Below are positions 52,982 through 61,968 of a DNA stretch of 64,000 nucleotides, one piece after another (position 1 is the stretch's first letter; the number at the start of each line of letters is the position of its first letter). The notes beneath the pieces are model-generated. The model did no database searches and had not been told where the DNA came from. It was given only the letters and a program-made list of their open reading frames with translations. The translations under genes were made by a program, and so were the position numbers. The DNA is from Natronorubrum halophilum (GTDB lineage: Archaea; Halobacteriota; Halobacteria; Halobacteriales; Natrialbaceae): NCBI RefSeq assembly GCF_003670115.1, contig NZ_QQTY01000001.1, positions 186,001-250,000 of the forward strand, given 5' to 3'.

Positions 52982-53665
52982 TCACCCGGAGCCGCGAACC
53001 TGCTCGAGCGCGGCCAGCGTCCCATCCGCGTGGGCCTCCTCCAGAACCTCGTCCGCCGCCGCTTTCGCCGTCTCGTCGGCGTTCGCCACGGCGAAGCTTC
53101 GGCCGGCGACTTCGAACGTCGAGACGTCGTTGATCGAGTCGCCGACGGCGACGGCCGCCTCCGGGTCGAAACCGACGTGCTCGGCGACCGTCTCGAGACC
53201 GTCGCCCTTGTTCGGATCGGTATCCTTGACGTGGTAGGCGTAGCCGGTGTCGACCACCTCGAGGCCGTGTGCGGCGGCGATCTCGCGTAAGGGCTCGATC
53301 GGCTGCTCTAAATTGACGGCGATCTCGGTCTCTCGCCACCGATTCACCGTGTTCTCGGGTCCCCAACCAGTCGAGTAGCCGGCGGCGCGGTAGTCCTCGA
53401 GGACGGCCTGGGCGGCCGCCCGGTCGGCGGTGAAGAAGACGTCGTCGCCGGTGTAGACGACGCCCCCGTTTTCGGCGACGACGAGTTCCGGGATGCCGAC
53501 GAAGTGACAGAGCGCGACGGGGTAGGGGAAAGCCTTCCCGGTCGCGATAACGACGGGAGCCTCCCAGTCGCGGATGGGATCGAAAACGCGGGGGTCGATG
53601 CCCCACCCTTCGGGGCGGGTGAGTGTGCCGTCGATATCGAGAACCAGCGGCGGATCGGCGGTCAT
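52982..53665 (-). CDS. HAD-superfamily phosphatase (phosphoglycolate phosphatase-like)
   Basis: A 227-residue HAD enzyme of the Cof/archaeal PGP type. Motif I is VLDIDGTLT with Asp10 and Asp12, motif II is VIATGKAF, motif III Lys is in DPNKGDGLETVAEHV, and motif IV is AVGDSINDVSTFEVAG. The cap PELVVAENGGVVYTG is typical of archaeal phosphoglycolate phosphatases. It dephosphorylates small phospho-metabolites. A GTG at 53674 could add three residues. Confidence 0.88.
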   Translation of the reverse strand: MTADPPLVLDIDGTLTRPEGWGIDPRVFDPIRDWEAPVVIATGKAFPYPVALCHFVGIPELVVAENGGVVYTGDDVFFTADRAAAQAVLEDYRAAGYSTGWGPENTVNRWRETEIAVNLEQPIEPLREIAAAHGLEVVDTGYAYHVKDTDPNKGDGLETVAEHVGFDPEAAVAVGDSINDVSTFEVAGRSFAVANADETAKAAADEVLEEAHADGTLAALEQVRGSG

Positions 53666-54051
53666 AGCCGTCACTCGAGGGCTGCGTGACCTAAAGGAGT
53701 CGGTTCGGGTGTGCTCGAGACGGACGGTTTGCCGGCGACACGTCCCGGTCCCCCGGTCGAAAATCCGTTCAGAAGCCCTACCGAGATTCGGACCGTCGAA
53801 TCGTTTCTTCGCGGAACGCGCGTTCGCTGCACGTGCGTAGTTACCGCTGGCTTCCTACCGGTTACGGATACCGTGCGTAGCCTCGCACAAGAGATACGGC
53901 GCGAACGTGACACTCGGTGGCTGTCGATCACGAGGGGGAGTGAGCGTTCGGTGAAGTAAATCTCGAGATGCGTCAGGCCTCCTGACCTCTATCAGAACGA
54001 GATGGCAAACGGAGACTCGTTTTGGGGACGAGAAGAGGGATTTGAGAGACG
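53666..54051. other. 386-bp region without a convincing gene
   Basis: Two overlapping frames of about 80-86 codons exist on opposite strands (53671-53931 and 53711-53959), but both are basic and lack recognisable domains, so they are left out. No hairpin or repeat stands out. Confidence 0.4.
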
Positions 54052-54276
54052 CTACTCCTGAGCGGCAGGGTCGTCTCGTGGGTGGGCTTTCTTGAACAAC
54101 GGCCACGCGAGTACCATCAAACTGGAAAAAAGGACGATGAACGCGACCCCGATGACTCCACCTGAGGCTCCGAGAAGAGAGATACCGAGCGTTCCACCGA
54201 TAGCCAGTACGACTACACCCATAACCACCGCCTGTATGCCGCTATATCCGCCGGTAGCGACCGAATCACCGACCAT
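54052..54276 (-). CDS. Small two-helix membrane protein
   Basis: A 74-residue protein with two membrane helices (GIQAVVMGVVVLAIGGTLGISLLG and GVIGVAFIVLFSSLMVLAWPLF) and a charged tail ending FKKAHPRDDPAAQE. I do not recognise a family. An upstream AT-rich stretch (CTATAGATAG, about 54288-54297 reverse) could serve as promoter. The coding region is less GC-rich than its neighbours, so it may be a late arrival. Confidence 0.6.
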   Translation of the reverse strand: MVGDSVATGGYSGIQAVVMGVVVLAIGGTLGISLLGASGGVIGVAFIVLFSSLMVLAWPLFKKAHPRDDPAAQE

Positions 54277-54597
54277 GAGCGAATAATCTATCTATAGTAA
54301 CGAATACGTTCTGTCGCCGAAGTACGTGCTGCGTTCGCGCGTTCGCAGTTCTACCGAACAGTTAGTTCACTGACTTCGATGTGGAATAAGCGGAGCCTTG
54401 TGCTGAACTCAGCCGCTATATCTCGCACGCCGTTCTTGACAAGTATCGTGTAGCTCGACGCGATGAGTGGTGTATGAACTTCCCATACGTGCCGCTTGGG
54501 CGGCACTCGTCTCTTTCGTCGAGTTCTACTAGCGCCGGAAACTGAAGGTGCCAACAGGAGATCGGAAAAACGGACCGCAGTCGGAGTCCGAGTTCCT
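54277..54597. other. 321-bp region without a convincing gene
   Basis: AT-richer than its surroundings, with no ORF above background and no recognised repeat. It lies between the small membrane gene and the stop of the glycerol-cluster membrane protein. Confidence 0.4.
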
Positions 54598-55671
54598 TCA
54601 GAGCCCGAGATAGCCCGCGTTCGGAAGGACCCCGACCAGATAGAGGACCCCGATGACGAACATGAATATCGCGATCGCCATCGCCGGCGGGTCGACGTGC
54701 GTCCCGGAGTGCGAGTAGAACATCCGCTGGGTTACCTCACCGAGGAGGCCGCTGATCGCGCCGAACACACCGGCGACGAGTAACACGACCGGCTCGCTTC
54801 CGATGACGGGCATGGCGATTACCGCGCCCACGGCACCCAGCAGGCTGATGTGATGAGTGACCGGGATCTTCTCGACGCCGAGGTTGAGAAACAGCAGGCT
54901 CATCGCGGAGATCGCATAGCCCAGGAAGATGCTCCCGGTCTCGAGCCAGATGTAGCCGCCGAGGACACCGGCGACGAGGCCGATGGCGATAACCCCGGAC
55001 CACTTGTACTGGTGTGGCAGCCAGGGTTCGGTCGCCAGCCGGTTCGTCTCGGTGCCGCCGTCGGCCGACACGCGTTTCTCCTCCCGTTCGAACGGCGACA
55101 TGTCGAGGATGTTCGAGCCGCCGACCTTGCCGACGAGCGGGTAGCCGAACACCAGTCGGGCCAGGAAGGCCGTCGCCACGACCGAGAGCGCGATGTTGTC
55201 GGTCGGGAATCCGAGCTCGCCCATCGCCTGCGTGAAGAGCATCCCGATTGCGCCGAAGATCGCCCCGACCGCGAGGATGTCGGGTTTGGTCCCGAACGCG
55301 TACAGGATGTCCTTTCCGAAGTGGTAGTCCCAACCGGCGGGCTCCATTTCGGGATAGCGCTTCCCGGCGTACGCCGTGGCAGCGACACCGCCGGCGAAGG
55401 CGATGTGCGGGCCGGTAACCGCGCCGAAGCCGATGACGTCGGTAATGCCGGTCGCGAGGTCCCCCGACGGGATGCCTTCGACGTCACTGATCGTTCCCTC
55501 GAGGATCGCGATTCCTTCGCCGAGGAAGACGACGAAGCCCGTGAAGATGAACGAGGGCAGTGCGCCGAGCGCCGCGCCGAAGGCACCCCCGGCGAGGGCG
55601 GCGATAATCAGGATGACGAGCGGTTCGGCCTCCAGGCCGAAGACGGGAAGTTGAAGGAGCGCTCCGGTCAT
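54598..55671 (-). CDS. Multi-pass membrane protein, candidate glycerol transporter
   Basis: A 357-residue protein with about nine membrane helices (e.g. PLVILIIAALAGGAFGAALGAL; SGVIAIGLVAGVLGGYIWL; MAIAIFMFVIGVLYLVGVL) and conserved-looking polar loops such as GFGAVTGPHIAFAGGVAATAYAGKRYP and SPFEREEKR. It begins 3 bp after glpK, where other organisms encode GlpF, yet it has no NPA motifs, so it is not an aquaporin. A glycerol uptake role is inferred only from this position. The helix pattern with repeated small-residue runs suggests a channel or secondary carrier. Confidence 0.7.
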   Translation of the reverse strand: MTGALLQLPVFGLEAEPLVILIIAALAGGAFGAALGALPSFIFTGFVVFLGEGIAILEGTISDVEGIPSGDLATGITDVIGFGAVTGPHIAFAGGVAATAYAGKRYPEMEPAGWDYHFGKDILYAFGTKPDILAVGAIFGAIGMLFTQAMGELGFPTDNIALSVVATAFLARLVFGYPLVGKVGGSNILDMSPFEREEKRVSADGGTETNRLATEPWLPHQYKWSGVIAIGLVAGVLGGYIWLETGSIFLGYAISAMSLLFLNLGVEKIPVTHHISLLGAVGAVIAMPVIGSEPVVLLVAGVFGAISGLLGEVTQRMFYSHSGTHVDPPAMAIAIFMFVIGVLYLVGVLPNAGYLGL

Positions 55672-55674
55672 GGA

Positions 55675-57216
55675 TTACTCCCCACCGTCCCGCGCCCAGT
55701 CGAGCGATCGATCGATCGCGTCGCCCCACCGGTCGTACATCTCGTCGGCGTCGTCGCCGTCCATCTCGGGCGCGAACTCGCGATCGATCTGCCAGTTGTC
55801 GCGCAGGCTGTCGACGTCGTCCCAGTAGCCGACGGCGAGACCGGCGGCGTACGCCGATCCGAGCGCCGTCGTCTCGTCGACGACCGGCCGGACGATCTCC
55901 GAGCCGATGATATCCGACTGGAGCTGACAGAGGTAGTTGTTCTTGACCGCGCCGCCGTCGACCTTCAGGGAGGTCATCTCGATCCCCGAATCGGCCTCCA
56001 TCGCCTCCGCGACGTCCCGCGTCTGGTAGGCGATCGACTCGAGGGTCGCCCGAACGATGTGTTCCTTGCGCGTGCCGCGGGTCATCCCGACGATGGTCCC
56101 GCGTGCGCGCTGGTCCCAGTGGGGCGCACCCAGTCCCGTGAAGGCGGGGACGACGTAGACGCCGTCCGTCGAGTCGACGCTGCGGGCGAGCTCCGCCGTC
56201 TCCGCGGGATCGTCGATCAGCGACAGGTCCTCGAGCCACTCGATCGCCGCGCCGGTGATGAAGATCGATCCCTCGAGGGCGTACTGGACGTCCTCGCCCG
56301 ATTTCTGGAACCCGATCGTCGTCAGGAGGCCGTGATCGCTCTCGACGGCCTCGTTGCCGGTGTTCATCAGGAAGAACGAGCCCGTTCCGTAGGTGTTCTT
56401 CGCGTCGCCGGCGTCGAAACAGGTCTGACCGAACAGGGCCGCCTGCTGGTCGCCGAGCGCGCCCGCGACGGGGATCTCGGCCTCGAGGAAGCCCTCCTCA
56501 TCGGTCGTCCCGTACGTTTCGTCGTCGCTCGACGGACGGACCTCCGGCAACATCGCCTCGGAAACCGAGAACTCGGAGAGGAGTTCGTCGTCCCACTCGA
56601 GGTCGTGGATGTTGTACAACATCGTGCGCGAGGCGTTCGTGACCTCGGTGATGTGGTTGCCCGTGAGGTTGTAGATCAGCCACGTGTCGATCGTTCCGAA
56701 GAGGATCTCGCCCCGTTCCGCGCGGTCGCTGATGTCGTCGGGGCGCGCGCGTTCCATCTTGATCGGATCCGCGTTCTCGAGCAGCCACTCGGCTTTCGTC
56801 GCCGAGAAGTAGGCGTCGGCCTCGAGGCCGGTCTTCTCGCGGATGGGGCCGACCAGTCCGTCCTCCTCGAGTTGCTCGACGCGGTCGGTCGTGCGCCGAT
56901 CCTGCCAGACGATGGCGTTGTGGACCGGCTGACCGGAGTCCGCGTCCCACAACAGCGTCGTTTCGCGCTGGTTGGTCACGCCGATGGCCTCGAGTTGGTC
57001 GGCGCTGATACCCGCCTGCTCGAGCGCCTGCGTGATGACGTGCTTTGTATTTTCCCAGATCTCTCGCGGGTCGTGTTCGACCCAGCCGGGTTCTGGATAA
57101 ATCTGTTCGTGTTTTTCGTATGCGTTCGCGACAACCTGCCCGCCGTGATCGAACACGATGAAGCGCGTACCGGTCGTCCCTTGGTCTACCGCACCGACGT
57201 ACGTATTGTCTGTCAC
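55675..57216 (-). CDS. glpK: Glycerol kinase
   Basis: A 513-residue FGGY kinase. The N-terminal ATP/glycerol motif is YVGAVDQGTTGTRFIVFDH, the glycerol contacts include TNQRETTLLWD and VWQDRRT, and the C-terminal GTGSFFLMNTG, VPAFTGLGAPHWDQRARG and LKVDGGAVKNNYLCQLQ blocks are intact. It phosphorylates glycerol, a main carbon source for haloarchaea living with Dunaliella. The start is a GTG at 57216. It is divergent from glpA and lies 3 bp upstream of the membrane protein gene. Confidence 0.95.
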   Translation of the reverse strand: MTDNTYVGAVDQGTTGTRFIVFDHGGQVVANAYEKHEQIYPEPGWVEHDPREIWENTKHVITQALEQAGISADQLEAIGVTNQRETTLLWDADSGQPVHNAIVWQDRRTTDRVEQLEEDGLVGPIREKTGLEADAYFSATKAEWLLENADPIKMERARPDDISDRAERGEILFGTIDTWLIYNLTGNHITEVTNASRTMLYNIHDLEWDDELLSEFSVSEAMLPEVRPSSDDETYGTTDEEGFLEAEIPVAGALGDQQAALFGQTCFDAGDAKNTYGTGSFFLMNTGNEAVESDHGLLTTIGFQKSGEDVQYALEGSIFITGAAIEWLEDLSLIDDPAETAELARSVDSTDGVYVVPAFTGLGAPHWDQRARGTIVGMTRGTRKEHIVRATLESIAYQTRDVAEAMEADSGIEMTSLKVDGGAVKNNYLCQLQSDIIGSEIVRPVVDETTALGSAYAAGLAVGYWDDVDSLRDNWQIDREFAPEMDGDDADEMYDRWGDAIDRSLDWARDGGE

Positions 57217-57526
57217 TGGTGGTCACCCCTTATTGTACCGCTCGCACGATGTATTTATCGACGGTCACGTGCTACTGGTAAACAATTCCGACAATCATTA
57301 TAAATGTTGCTGAAGACCTAACACAATATTCATAAGTATACTGCCATTATATCGGTTAGTTTACCAGTATCTCACGTCATTAGCCGATATCACGGTTCTC
57401 GTTAGTATCGCCAGTCGAAAGACGATCGGAAACAGCGCAACCGGTTTCGGCGATTACTGGTTGTTATGGGCGTTCGGCAAGCGCCGATAAAATAAAGAGT
57501 GGTGGGGTCGAGGTACGAACGAAGGG
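57217..57526. promoter_or_regulatory. Divergent glpK/glpA promoter with an 11-bp inverted repeat
   Basis: TACTGGTAAAC (57273-57283) and its exact complement GTTTACCAGTA (57359-57369) are 75 nt apart and flank an AT-rich core with ATTATAAATG (57297-57306) and CATTATATCGG. A partial third copy, TTACTGGTTGTT, is at about 57456-57467. The arms are candidate operators, perhaps for a GlpR/DeoR-type repressor as in Haloferax (inference). Likely promoters are GATAAATAC (reverse, about 57250) for glpK and GATAAAATAAAG (about 57486-57497) for glpA. Confidence 0.65.
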
Positions 57527-59236
57527 ATGGCAGACGACACAGAGGTCCTCGTCCTCGGGGGCGGTTCGACGGGCTGTGGTATCGCCAGAGACCTGGCGAT
57601 GCGCGGCCTCGAGGTAACTCTCGTCGAACGGGGCAATCTGACGGATGGGACGACCGGTCGTATGCATGGGCTCTTACACAGCGGCGGCCGCTACGCCGTG
57701 TCAGACCAGGCCAGTGCGACCGAGTGCATCGAGGAGAACGAAATTCTGCGGGATATTGCGGGCCACTGCGTCGAGATGACCGGCGGGTTGTTCGTCCAGC
57801 GGCCCGAGGATTCGAACGACTACTTCCGGGAGAAACTCGAGGGCTGCCGCGAGTGCGGAATTCCCGCGCGCGTCCTCTCGGGGCGGGAGGCCCGCGACGT
57901 CGAGCCCTACCTCGCGAAAGACGTGAAACGAGCGATCGAGGTACCCGACGGCGCGGTCGATCCGTTCCGGCTCTGCGTCGCGAACGCGATCGACGCCGAG
58001 AACCACGGTGCGCGCGTCGAGACGCACGCCGAGGTGGTCGATCTCCTGCGCGACGGCGACGATATCTACGGCGTGAAGGTGCGCCACGAGTCCGGACCGG
58101 GCAAGCACATGCACGCGGCGGCCGCCGGAACGGAGGAGATCACGGCCGACTACGTCGTCAACGCGACGGGCGCGTGGGCCGGACAGATCGGTGCGATGGC
58201 GGACCTCGAGGTCGAGGTTCGTCCCTCGAAGGGCGTCATGACGATCATGAACGTCCGGCAGGTCGACACCGTCATCAACCGCTGTCGGCCGAAAGGTGAC
58301 GCCGACATCGTCGTTCCCCACGAGACGACGGCGATCCTCGGCACGACCGACGAGGAGGTGTCGGACCCGGACGACTACCCCGAGGACGGCTGGGAGGTCG
58401 ACCAGATGATCGACACCCTCTCCGAACTCGTCCCGATCCTCGAGGAGGCCCGGACGATCCGCTCGTTCTGGGGCGTTCGCCCGCTGTACGAACCGCCGGG
58501 AACCGGCACGCAGGACCCGACGGATATCACTCGGGATTTCTTCCTGTTGGATCACGACGACCGCGACGGTGTCACCGGGATGTCCAGCATCGTCGGCGGC
58601 AAGTTCACCACCTATCGAGCGATGGCCGAGGAGATTTCGGATCACGTCTGTGAAAAGCTGGGCGTGAGCGCGTCGTGTGCGACGGCCGACGAGCCGTTAC
58701 CCGGAAGCGAGAACATCGAGACGCTCGAGGCAGGCATGGACGACTTCGGGCTTCGGTCGCCCATCGCCCGCCGGAGTAAACAGCGCCTCGGGAGCCGAGC
58801 GAGCGAGGTGCTCGAGACGGACGCGGCGAATCCCGTCATCTGCCAGTGCGAAGGCGTCACGCGGGCGGAAATCTGCGACGCGATCTCCCAGTCGGGATCG
58901 GACTTGAACGCGGTACGGATTCGGACGCGCGCGTCGATGGGGAACTGCCAGGGCGGCTTTTGCTGTCAGACCATGGCCAACGAACTCCACCCGGAGTACG
59001 ACGAGGAGACGGTTCGTGCGGCCCTCGACGAACTCTTTCAGGAGCGCTGGAAGGGTGAACGCCACGCGCTGTGGGGCGAACAGCTCTCGCAGGCGATGCT
59101 CAACTACGCCCTGCACGCGACGACGATGAACCGGGACCGCGATCCGGCGAACGCGGGCGAGTCGAACTCGCTTGAGTACGCGGCGTTCGACGGCGGCCGA
59201 TCGACGACGGAGCCCCGCGCCGACGGAGGGCGGTGA
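57527..59236 (+). CDS. glpA: Anaerobic-type glycerol-3-phosphate dehydrogenase, subunit A
   Basis: A 569-residue FAD protein. The dinucleotide motif [21 protein letters not shown] and the [16 protein letters not shown] loop identify GlpA. The C-terminal BFD-like [2Fe-2S] domain is present as [19 protein letters not shown]...[13 protein letters not shown]. With GlpB and GlpC it oxidises sn-glycerol-3-phosphate to DHAP and passes electrons to the quinone pool. It is the first gene of a rightward operon glpA-glpB-glpC-orc-like. Confidence 0.94.
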   Translation: MADDTEVLVLGGGSTGCGIARDLAMRGLEVTLVERGNLTDGTTGRMHGLLHSGGRYAVSDQASATECIEENEILRDIAGHCVEMTGGLFVQRPEDSNDYFREKLEGCRECGIPARVLSGREARDVEPYLAKDVKRAIEVPDGAVDPFRLCVANAIDAENHGARVETHAEVVDLLRDGDDIYGVKVRHESGPGKHMHAAAAGTEEITADYVVNATGAWAGQIGAMADLEVEVRPSKGVMTIMNVRQVDTVINRCRPKGDADIVVPHETTAILGTTDEEVSDPDDYPEDGWEVDQMIDTLSELVPILEEARTIRSFWGVRPLYEPPGTGTQDPTDITRDFFLLDHDDRDGVTGMSSIVGGKFTTYRAMAEEISDHVCEKLGVSASCATADEPLPGSENIETLEAGMDDFGLRSPIARRSKQRLGSRASEVLETDAANPVICQCEGVTRAEICDAISQSGSDLNAVRIRTRASMGNCQGGFCCQTMANELHPEYDEETVRAALDELFQERWKGERHALWGEQLSQAMLNYALHATTMNRDRDPANAGESNSLEYAAFDGGRSTTEPRADGGR

Positions 59237-59237
59237 G

Positions 59238-60530
59238 ATGGCCATCGAAGACGACGTCCTCGTCATCGGCGGCGGTCTGGCCGGCGTGACCGCGGCGCTG
59301 GCCGCCGCGGAACAGAGTGGACGGGTTCGACTCGTCACGTACAAACAGAGCACGCTGCGCCACGCGAGCGGATTGATCGACGTCCTGGGGTATACGCCGG
59401 ACGGAGCGGGACCGCTCGTCGACCCCTTCGACGCGCTCGAGGCGCTACCCGAGGGCCACCCCTACGAGCGCGTCGGGGTCGAGGCGGTTCGCGAGGCGCT
59501 CGCCTTTTTCGACGAGATCGCAGGCAACGCCTACAGCGGCTCCCACACGGACGCGAACGCGCTCGTTCCGACTCACGGCGGCACCGTAAAGCCGACCGCA
59601 CGGTACCCCGTCTCGACGGCCGCCGGGCTGGCGAGCGATCCGCAGGAGACCCTGCTCGTGGGCTTTGAGACCCTGCCGGACTTCGAAGCCCCGCTGGCGG
59701 CCGCCCATCTCGAGGCCGCCGGCGCGCCGTTTTCGGCCCGCGGCGTCACCCTCTCGTTTCCCGGCATCGCCCGGGACGATGCGAAGGTCACGCGCTACGC
59801 GCACCTGCTCGATCACGACGAGTCCGTCGCGACGAAGGCGGGTGAGATCGGGGCGCGCGAGGCCCTGGCCGCGGCCGTCGAGCCCCACCTCGAGAACGAA
59901 TCCAGAGTCGGTTTTCCCGCAATTCTGGGCGACGACCGCGCGGACGAAGTTCGGGCGGATCTCGTGGCCGCGCTCGGCGCCGACGTCTTCGAGATCCCGA
60001 TGGGGCCGCCGAGCTTACCGGGGATGCGCCTCGAGGACCTGCTCTACCGTGCGCTCGAGGACGCGGGCGTCCGAGTGACGTCGGGCGTACCGGTGATCGA
60101 GTACGAAACGCACGCGGACGACGGTGACCGAATCGATCACGTCGTCGTCGACCGCAACGGCACGGAAATCCCGTATCGGGCCGATCAGTACGTCCTCGCG
60201 ACGGGCGGGCTGGTCGGCAAGGGCGTCCGCTCCGAGCGCGAGCGCGTGTTCGAACCGATCTTCAACTGCCACGTATCCCACGCCACGGATCGCTACGACT
60301 GGTTCGTCGAGGACGTTTTCGGCGACCAGCCCTACGCGCGATTCGGCCTCGCACCCGACCGCGACCTCCGCCCGCTCGGTGCCGACGGCGAACCGGAGTT
60401 TTCGAACCTGCGGGCGGCGGGCGCAGTTCTGGGCGGCTACGACTTCGCGGCCGAGAAGTCCGGGGCCGGCGTCTCGCTCGCGACGGGTTACGTCGCCGGT
60501 ACGCGGGCCGGCGAGGAGGGCGAGCGATGA
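59238..60530 (+). CDS. glpB: Anaerobic-type glycerol-3-phosphate dehydrogenase, subunit B
   Basis: A 430-residue flavoprotein subunit. DVLVIGGGLAGVTAALAAAEQ binds the flavin, and RHASGLIDVLGYTPDG is the GlpB signature. The C-terminal YVLATGGLVGKGV and YDFAAEKSGAGVSLATGYVAG blocks complete the fold. It starts one base after the glpA stop; the ATG at 59238 is chosen over an overlapping upstream start that adds a basic stretch. Confidence 0.92.
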   Translation: MAIEDDVLVIGGGLAGVTAALAAAEQSGRVRLVTYKQSTLRHASGLIDVLGYTPDGAGPLVDPFDALEALPEGHPYERVGVEAVREALAFFDEIAGNAYSGSHTDANALVPTHGGTVKPTARYPVSTAAGLASDPQETLLVGFETLPDFEAPLAAAHLEAAGAPFSARGVTLSFPGIARDDAKVTRYAHLLDHDESVATKAGEIGAREALAAAVEPHLENESRVGFPAILGDDRADEVRADLVAALGADVFEIPMGPPSLPGMRLEDLLYRALEDAGVRVTSGVPVIEYETHADDGDRIDHVVVDRNGTEIPYRADQYVLATGGLVGKGVRSERERVFEPIFNCHVSHATDRYDWFVEDVFGDQPYARFGLAPDRDLRPLGADGEPEFSNLRAAGAVLGGYDFAAEKSGAGVSLATGYVAGTRAGEEGER

Positions 60531-60573
60531 TCGACTCGAGCGACGAGCGACTGATGGTGGAGATGTTACGCTT

Positions 60574-61968
60574 ATGAGCGACGCAGAACAACCGACCGAC
60601 GACCACGTACCGGGCGACGACGAGTTCGAACCGATTCAGGTCTTCCCCGAAGCCGAGGAGATGGACCTTCGACCGGGCGCGGACAACTGCTACAAGTGTT
60701 CGACGTGCGACACGAACTGTCCCGTCGCCGAGGTCGACGACGAGTTCCCCGGGCCGAAGTTCCAGGGACCCGAACAGTGGCGGCTCAAGCGCCAGGACGA
60801 CCAGGACATCGACGACTCCGTGATGAAGTGTTCGAACTGTATGCGCTGTGATAGCGCCTGCCCCTCCGAGGTCCCCCTCTCCCAGATGCACAACACGGCT
60901 CGAGGGGAGTACGTCGAGGAGAACATGAGCAAATTCTCTCGAGAGTACGTTCGAAACCGAATCCTCTCGAACTACCGGCGGCTGGCTCCGCTGGCGTCGG
61001 CGTTCCCCCGGACGGCGAACTTCGTCATGGGGCTCTCCGTGACCAAGTGGATGGGCGAGAAGACCCTCGGAATCACGAGCGAGCGGGAGTTTCCCGAGTT
61101 CGCGACGGAGACGTTCCGGGAGTGGTGGGCAAAGCGAGGTGGCAACGCCACCTCGAAAACGCGAGCGCGGGAGGCGCGAGTAGCGAGGGATGCGCAGGTC
61201 GAAAATCCCGACAAACGCATCGCCTACTTCCACGGCTGCTATTCGAACTACAACACGCCCGAAGTCGCGAAGGCGCTCGTCCGCGTCTACGAGCACTTCG
61301 GCTACGAGATCATGGTTCCCGACCAGTCCTGTTCGGGGACGCCGATGTTCGCCAACGGCATGTTAGACGACGCCCGCCGGGCCGCCGAGACGAACGTCAG
61401 CGAACTCCGGGACGCGCTCGAGGACGGGGCCGACATCGTCGCCTCGTGTAGCTCCTGTTCGATGTCGCTTCGCCAGGAGTACCCCGAACTGTTCGATTTC
61501 GAGGGAACCGAGGACGTCGCTTCGAACACCTGGGACGCCGTCGAATACCTCCGCGTTCACGAGGACTTAGAGGCCGAACTCGAGGGGACGTCGGTCGAAG
61601 ACGAGGAGTTCGCCTATCACGCACCGTGTCATTCACGTAACCAGGGCCTCGATGGACAGACGATCGAAGTGGTGGACGCAATCGACGGTATCGAGGCCCA
61701 CGACGTGGGCGACTCCTGTTCGGGGATCTCCGGAACGTACGGCTGGAAGGAAGAACACTACGAGACATCGATGAAGATCGGCGAGGAAATGTTCGAGCAC
61801 ATGGACGACGCGCCCGCCGAGACCGGCCTGACGGAGTGTCCGACCTGCTCGATGCAGATGGAACACGGCACGGGCTACGAGATCAAACACACGCTCGAGG
61901 TTCTCGAGGCGGCGCTCGTGGGAACGGATCGCGGCGCGGACGGACGCCGGCACCAGGAGGCGGGGTAA
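60574..61968 (+). CDS. glpC: Anaerobic-type glycerol-3-phosphate dehydrogenase, subunit C
   Basis: A 464-residue iron-sulfur subunit. Two 4Fe-4S motifs lie near residues 42-55 (CYKCSTCDTNCP) and 87-100 (CSNCMRCDSACP). Two CCG domains follow (DQSCSGTPMFANG...ASCSSCSMSL and HAPCHSR...DSCSGISGTYG...CPTCSMQMEHG). The joining segment around residues 188-208 (RGGNATSKTRAREARVARD) is basic and low-complexity, unlike the acidic rest, and its DNA matches the repeat at 35.2 kb. The protein anchors GlpAB to the membrane quinone pool. Confidence 0.92.
   Translation: MSDAEQPTDDHVPGDDEFEPIQVFPEAEEMDLRPGADNCYKCSTCDTNCPVAEVDDEFPGPKFQGPEQWRLKRQDDQDIDDSVMKCSNCMRCDSACPSEVPLSQMHNTARGEYVEENMSKFSREYVRNRILSNYRRLAPLASAFPRTANFVMGLSVTKWMGEKTLGITSEREFPEFATETFREWWAKRGGNATSKTRAREARVARDAQVENPDKRIAYFHGCYSNYNTPEVAKALVRVYEHFGYEIMVPDQSCSGTPMFANGMLDDARRAAETNVSELRDALEDGADIVASCSSCSMSLRQEYPELFDFEGTEDVASNTWDAVEYLRVHEDLEAELEGTSVEDEEFAYHAPCHSRNQGLDGQTIEVVDAIDGIEAHDVGDSCSGISGTYGWKEEHYETSMKIGEEMFEHMDDAPAETGLTECPTCSMQMEHGTGYEIKHTLEVLEAALVGTDRGADGRRHQEAG
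61139..61158 (+). repeat. 20-mer shared with the 35.2-kb element, inside glpC
   Basis: GTGGCAACGCCACCTCGAAA matches 35232-35251 at 19 of 20 bases (A to G at position 9). It is in frame within the basic linker of GlpC and is followed by a GCGAGCGCGGGAGGCGCGAG run like those after other haloarchaeal repeats. The inserted segment probably spans about 61135-61200. Confidence 0.65.

Noticed and set aside
53671-53959. Two overlapping 82-86-codon frames
   Set aside because: Basic composition, opposite strands over the same DNA, no family; treated as non-coding.
54850-57303. 817-codon forward frame over glpK and the membrane protein
   Set aside because: Antisense frame; glpK motifs are complete on the other strand.
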